Origin: Desulfobulbaceae bacterium
Lineage (GTDB): Bacteria; Desulfobacterota; Desulfobulbia; Desulfobulbales; Desulfocapsaceae
Direction of reading: 5' to 3'
Length of the DNA: 8,905 nucleotides
Assembly: GCA_030632405.1 (NCBI GenBank)
Contig: DAOVUU010000065.1
Coordinates: forward strand, 1-8,905
The translations under genes and the position numbers were made by a program. Each line of letters starts with the position of its first letter. Position 1 is the first letter of the stretch. The notes below the pieces were generated by a model, which worked only from the letters and a program-made list of their open reading frames with translations, was not told the origin of the DNA and made no database searches. Below are positions 6,816-8,905 of the stretch, in pieces.

Positions 6816-8090
6816 TCAAAAAAACCAGGTAATCAGCGCATACCCCTGGACAGCCCGGCCGGTAACAAGGCCTGTTTCCAGATCTTGACCTTCTCCAAAT
6901 TCATCTCCTCTTCCACCAACAGGCAGATCAACTCCGGTCAGGATCTGCAGGGACTCTGTCATTTCCCATACCAGCCGGGGCTGCAGTAGAAACGAATAAT
7001 CTCTGAGATTTACAATAACAGAAACGAAGCAGTTCACCAGTGGATGCGCTTCATACTGTACCATTGCATCAAAATAATATTGCCCGGTTACAAACAGCTC
7101 GCCCCGCAACAGGCGGGTCACCAGTGTATCATCCTGCAAGGCCTCGTCCAGGCTGTCTGCTCCAAGCCCGTTATAGTACAGTTCAACAAATCCATACCAG
7201 TTTTTATCCTGCCATACCCATGAATAATCAAGATTGGCCACAATTGAAAGATACTGGTCTCTTTCTGGATCATCGCTCAGAAAGGTAAGGGTCCAGTCGG
7301 TTCGATAGAGAGCGCCGCCAAGAAAACCGGTCAGGCCGGTTCCAATGACTGTATCCTCATAGGATCTGAGAGCCAGCAGTTCTATATCAAGTTCATTTTG
7401 CGAAATACGGATCTTACTGCCATAAGTCGACTCTGTCTCACTCAGTGTGCCTTCCTTATTCCTGCGAGGGACATAAACCAGCTGAAAATCTGAAATCACG
7501 TCTCCTCCTGTCTGGTACAGGAGCATATCGCTCCCGACCTTATAATCACGAATGATATCTGCAGGAGAAAAGGGATTGACCAGATCAGCCGGATTAAAAA
7601 TCTGTCCATTTCCCCAGGTCAAAGCCTGTCTACCCGCTTTTACTGTTCCGCAATTGCTATCCAGAGCGAGATAAAGGCGATCTATTCTATGGTAGGCTGT
7701 ATATTCATAGGTATTTGAGGACACTCCGGTAAGATCGAACAGTTGGTTATCATCGGATGGTGCCGCCCCACTGAATAACTGCCCGTAACTGCTGTCTGGA
7801 GCCAGCTTTGCTATGGCTTTCCTGCTCTGCCCGCCAACAGCAGCGGCTTCATAAGCAAACCCGAAACTCAACTGATCTGTGAAAAAAAATGAGGCATTGA
7901 GCCTGAGATCAATGGAACCATCGAGAAATAGCTGGTGGCCTTCTACCTCCGAGAACAGATGATTATCCTGGTACCAGTTCAGACTGGATTGGCCACGGAT
8001 ATGACCGGATTGCTCGTAATCCATACCAAAAATTAAAAGAGGATTGCTCAGCAGCCAAAGAAAAGAGAAAAATACCGCCCAGCCGGTCAT
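6816..8090 (-). CDS. predicted outer-membrane beta-barrel protein
   Basis: 424 residues. A hydrophobic N-terminus (about 1-22, ending LLIFG) looks like a signal peptide, though it has no Lys or Arg before the hydrophobic core, which is unusual. The rest alternates polar and aromatic residues as in beta-barrel strands and ends in ITWFF, an aromatic C-terminus as used by the outer-membrane assembly machinery. The central stretch with AGRQALTWGNG and FNPADLVNPFSP resembles DUF1302-like and alginate-export-like barrels found beside lipid or lipoprotein export genes; that family link is from memory and moderate. Its ATG overlaps the stop of the ABC ATPase gene (shared bases 8087-8090), so translation is coupled and a joint role in export or envelope traffic is likely. 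No in-frame ATG exists upstream before a stop, and the nearest ribosome-like site, GAGGA, is 12 bases away. Confidence 0.75.
   Translation of the reverse strand: MTGWAVFFSFLWLLSNPLLIFGMDYEQSGHIRGQSSLNWYQDNHLFSEVEGHQLFLDGSIDLRLNASFFFTDQLSFGFAYEAAAVGGQSRKAIAKLAPDSSYGQLFSGAAPSDDNQLFDLTGVSSNTYEYTAYHRIDRLYLALDSNCGTVKAGRQALTWGNGQIFNPADLVNPFSPADIIRDYKVGSDMLLYQTGGDVISDFQLVYVPRRNKEGTLSETESTYGSKIRISQNELDIELLALRSYEDTVIGTGLTGFLGGALYRTDWTLTFLSDDPERDQYLSIVANLDYSWVWQDKNWYGFVELYYNGLGADSLDEALQDDTLVTRLLRGELFVTGQYYFDAMVQYEAHPLVNCFVSVIVNLRDYSFLLQPRLVWEMTESLQILTGVDLPVGGRGDEFGEGQDLETGLVTGRAVQGYALITWFF
6818..6849 (-). terminator. minus-strand intrinsic terminator inside the barrel gene's 3' end
   Basis: On the minus strand CCAGG (6849-6845) and CCTGG (6829-6825) can form a stem, extended by two inner pairs past a two-base bulge. 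Seven T follow immediately (6824-6818), and the last T is the first base of the TGA stop. The hairpin thus encodes the final residues of the barrel protein. The same hairpin read on the plus strand has no T-run, so it would not clearly stop transcription arriving from the enolase-family gene. Confidence 0.5.
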
Positions 8091-8773
8091 CTTTTTTTCT
8101 GATCCTCAGCCACCTTGCCGTCATGCAGTGATACGATCCGCTTTGCAAAATCCATCACCATCCTGTCGTGGGTTGCAAAGATGAACGTCACCTGCCGCCC
8201 CTCATTCATAACCTTCATTATCTCCAGCAGTTTCTCCCCCGTTTTTGAGTCAAGGTTGGCTGTGGGTTCATCCGCCAGCACCACGGCAGGGTTAGAGACA
8301 ATTGCCCTGGCAACGGCAACACGCTGCTGCTGTCCTCCGGAAAGCTCGTCGGGCCTGCTGTTATGTTTATCCTGCAGCCCGACCTCATCGAGAATCGACC
8401 GCACCCTCTTGACTCGCTCAGCTTTTTCAACATTTTGCAGCCGCAGGATATATTCAACATTTTCGGCGGCGGTCAACACGGGAATCAGGTTATACGACTG
8501 AAAAACAAAGCCAATTTGTTCCAATCTCAGGTCGGCACGCTCACCATCCCCCATTTTACTGTAGTCATTACCACCGAGAACCACCCTGCCGCTGTCCGCC
8601 AGGTCAAGCCCACCTATCAGGTTGAGCAGAGTCGTTTTCCCGGATCCGGAAGGGCCAGCCAGAGCGGTGAATTCACCTTTTTCAACGGCCAGCGACACAT
8701 CGTCCAGGGCTTTGAGTGTAACCTTACCCTGATGATAAATTTTACTGACCTTTTCAACCTCGACAATCGACAT
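8087..8773 (-). CDS. ABC transporter ATP-binding protein (LolD/MacB type)
   Basis: Cytoplasmic ATPase subunit of 228 residues that would power a membrane permease of the FtsX/MacB class. All motifs are intact: Walker A G40-PSGSGK-T47, Q-loop Gln92 (FVFQSYNLIPVLTAAEN, a typical LolD/MacB/FtsE-class sequence), signature LSGGQQQ at 144-150, Walker B ending D168-E169, D-loop near 173-176 and switch His202. The chosen ATG follows AGGGAGG at 8785-8779 and gives the normal start MSIVEVEKVSKIY. The frame is open to an ATG at 8863, but that extension reads through the octamer repeat array and lacks a ribosome site. The gene overlaps the downstream outer-membrane barrel gene by four bases. No permease gene follows it, so its partner must be upstream of the window or elsewhere. 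It resembles lipoprotein or lipid-type exporters; the substrate is unknown. Confidence 0.93.
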   Translation of the reverse strand: MSIVEVEKVSKIYHQGKVTLKALDDVSLAVEKGEFTALAGPSGSGKTTLLNLIGGLDLADSGRVVLGGNDYSKMGDGERADLRLEQIGFVFQSYNLIPVLTAAENVEYILRLQNVEKAERVKRVRSILDEVGLQDKHNSRPDELSGGQQQRVAVARAIVSNPAVVLADEPTANLDSKTGEKLLEIMKVMNEGRQVTFIFATHDRMVMDFAKRIVSLHDGKVAEDQKKR

Positions 8774-8778
8774 TGCTG

Positions 8779-8785
8779 CCTCCCT
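8779..8785 (-). promoter_or_regulatory. ribosome binding site fixing the ABC ATPase start
   Basis: AGGGAGG on the minus strand, five bases before the ATG at 8773-8771. It is nearly a full anti-16S match and supports this start over the upstream in-frame ATG at 8863. Confidence 0.8.
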
Positions 8786-8815
8786 GACACTCTCAATCAC
8801 AATAGTCTTCTTCCA

Positions 8816-8879
8816 CCCTGCACCTCTGCACCTTTGTGCCTTTACACCTTTACACCTGTGCACCTCTGTGCCTTTACAC
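8816..8879. repeat. array of eight degenerate 8-bp tandem repeats
   Basis: Read on the plus strand from 8816 the units are CCCTGCAC, CTCTGCAC, CTTTGTGC, CTTTACAC, CTTTACAC, CTGTGCAC, CTCTGTGC and CTTTACAC, with a broken ninth (CTTAAAGA) after. The consensus is about CTYTRYRC. On the minus strand this is a purine-rich GTGYARAG-like run, 43 bases upstream of the ATPase start, so it sits in the promoter or leader of that operon. Similar degenerate octamer runs occur between genes in some deltaproteobacteria, as far as recalled. The function is unknown. Confidence 0.8.
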
Positions 8880-8905
8880 CTTAAAGATGCCTCATAGCTT
8901 CCACC

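Noticed and set aside
8087..8099. Possible -1 frameshift at the A7 run (minus strand) joining the ATPase to the barrel protein
   Set aside because: A shift would indeed enter the barrel frame, but it would fuse a cytoplasmic ATPase to a secreted protein's signal peptide. The ATGA overlap is the ordinary arrangement for translational coupling.
8774..8863. Upstream ATG extending the ABC ATPase by 30 residues
   Set aside because: The extra residues come partly from the octamer array and lie outside the family's usual start; AGGGAGG is placed for the ATG at 8773.
8816..8879. CRISPR-like array
   Set aside because: Repeats are 8 bp, directly adjacent and degenerate, with no spacers and no cas genes.
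8363..8884. 173-codon open frame on the plus strand opposite the ABC ATPase
   Set aside because: It reads through the octamer repeats and opposite the conserved ATPase motifs, with low-complexity C-terminal residues generated by the repeats.

Overview
The window looks like a chromosomal piece of a Gram-negative bacterium: it encodes periplasmic-binding-protein (TRAP) transporters, a predicted outer-membrane beta-barrel and a LolD/MacB-type ABC ATPase. Moderate GC, gene style and the octamer repeats recall Desulfobacterota (former Deltaproteobacteria), but this is an impression and not proven by any marker gene here.

Plus-strand block (1-6807), probably one catabolic region. It opens with the 3' end of a TRAP large permease gene (1-444; its partners lie upstream of the window). 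Next come a zinc-dependent medium-chain dehydrogenase (507-1538) and a short-chain dehydrogenase (1586-2368). A 238-bp gap holds a weak terminator, a possible promoter and small inverted repeats. A complete second TRAP transporter follows: binding protein dctP (2607-3611), small permease dctQ (3755-4294) and large permease dctM (4300-5622). A mandelate racemase-type enolase-superfamily enzyme (5629-6807) is tightly coupled to dctM. A very strong hairpin separates dctP from dctQM and probably sets unequal expression.

Minus-strand block (6816-8773). An ABC ATPase gene (8773-8087) overlaps by four bases the start of an outer-membrane barrel gene (8090-6816). They converge on the enolase-family gene with only 8 bp between stop codons, and the minus-strand terminator appears to sit inside the end of the barrel gene. 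Upstream of the ATPase lies a 64-bp array of eight degenerate 8-bp repeats.

Working model for the plus-strand block: an organic acid, most likely a sugar acid or other hydroxycarboxylate, is captured by DctP and imported by DctQM, then dehydrated or epimerised by the enolase-superfamily enzyme. The two NAD(P)-dependent dehydrogenases oxidise or reduce related polyol/hydroxyacid intermediates. The substrate cannot be named from sequence alone. Two enzymes carry substitutions at catalytic-motif positions: Arg for Lys in the SDR YxxxK motif, and Gly for the second Lys of the KxK motif in the enolase-family protein. No tRNA, rRNA, CRISPR array, insertion sequence or phage gene was seen, and no gene-free stretch exceeds 300 bases.
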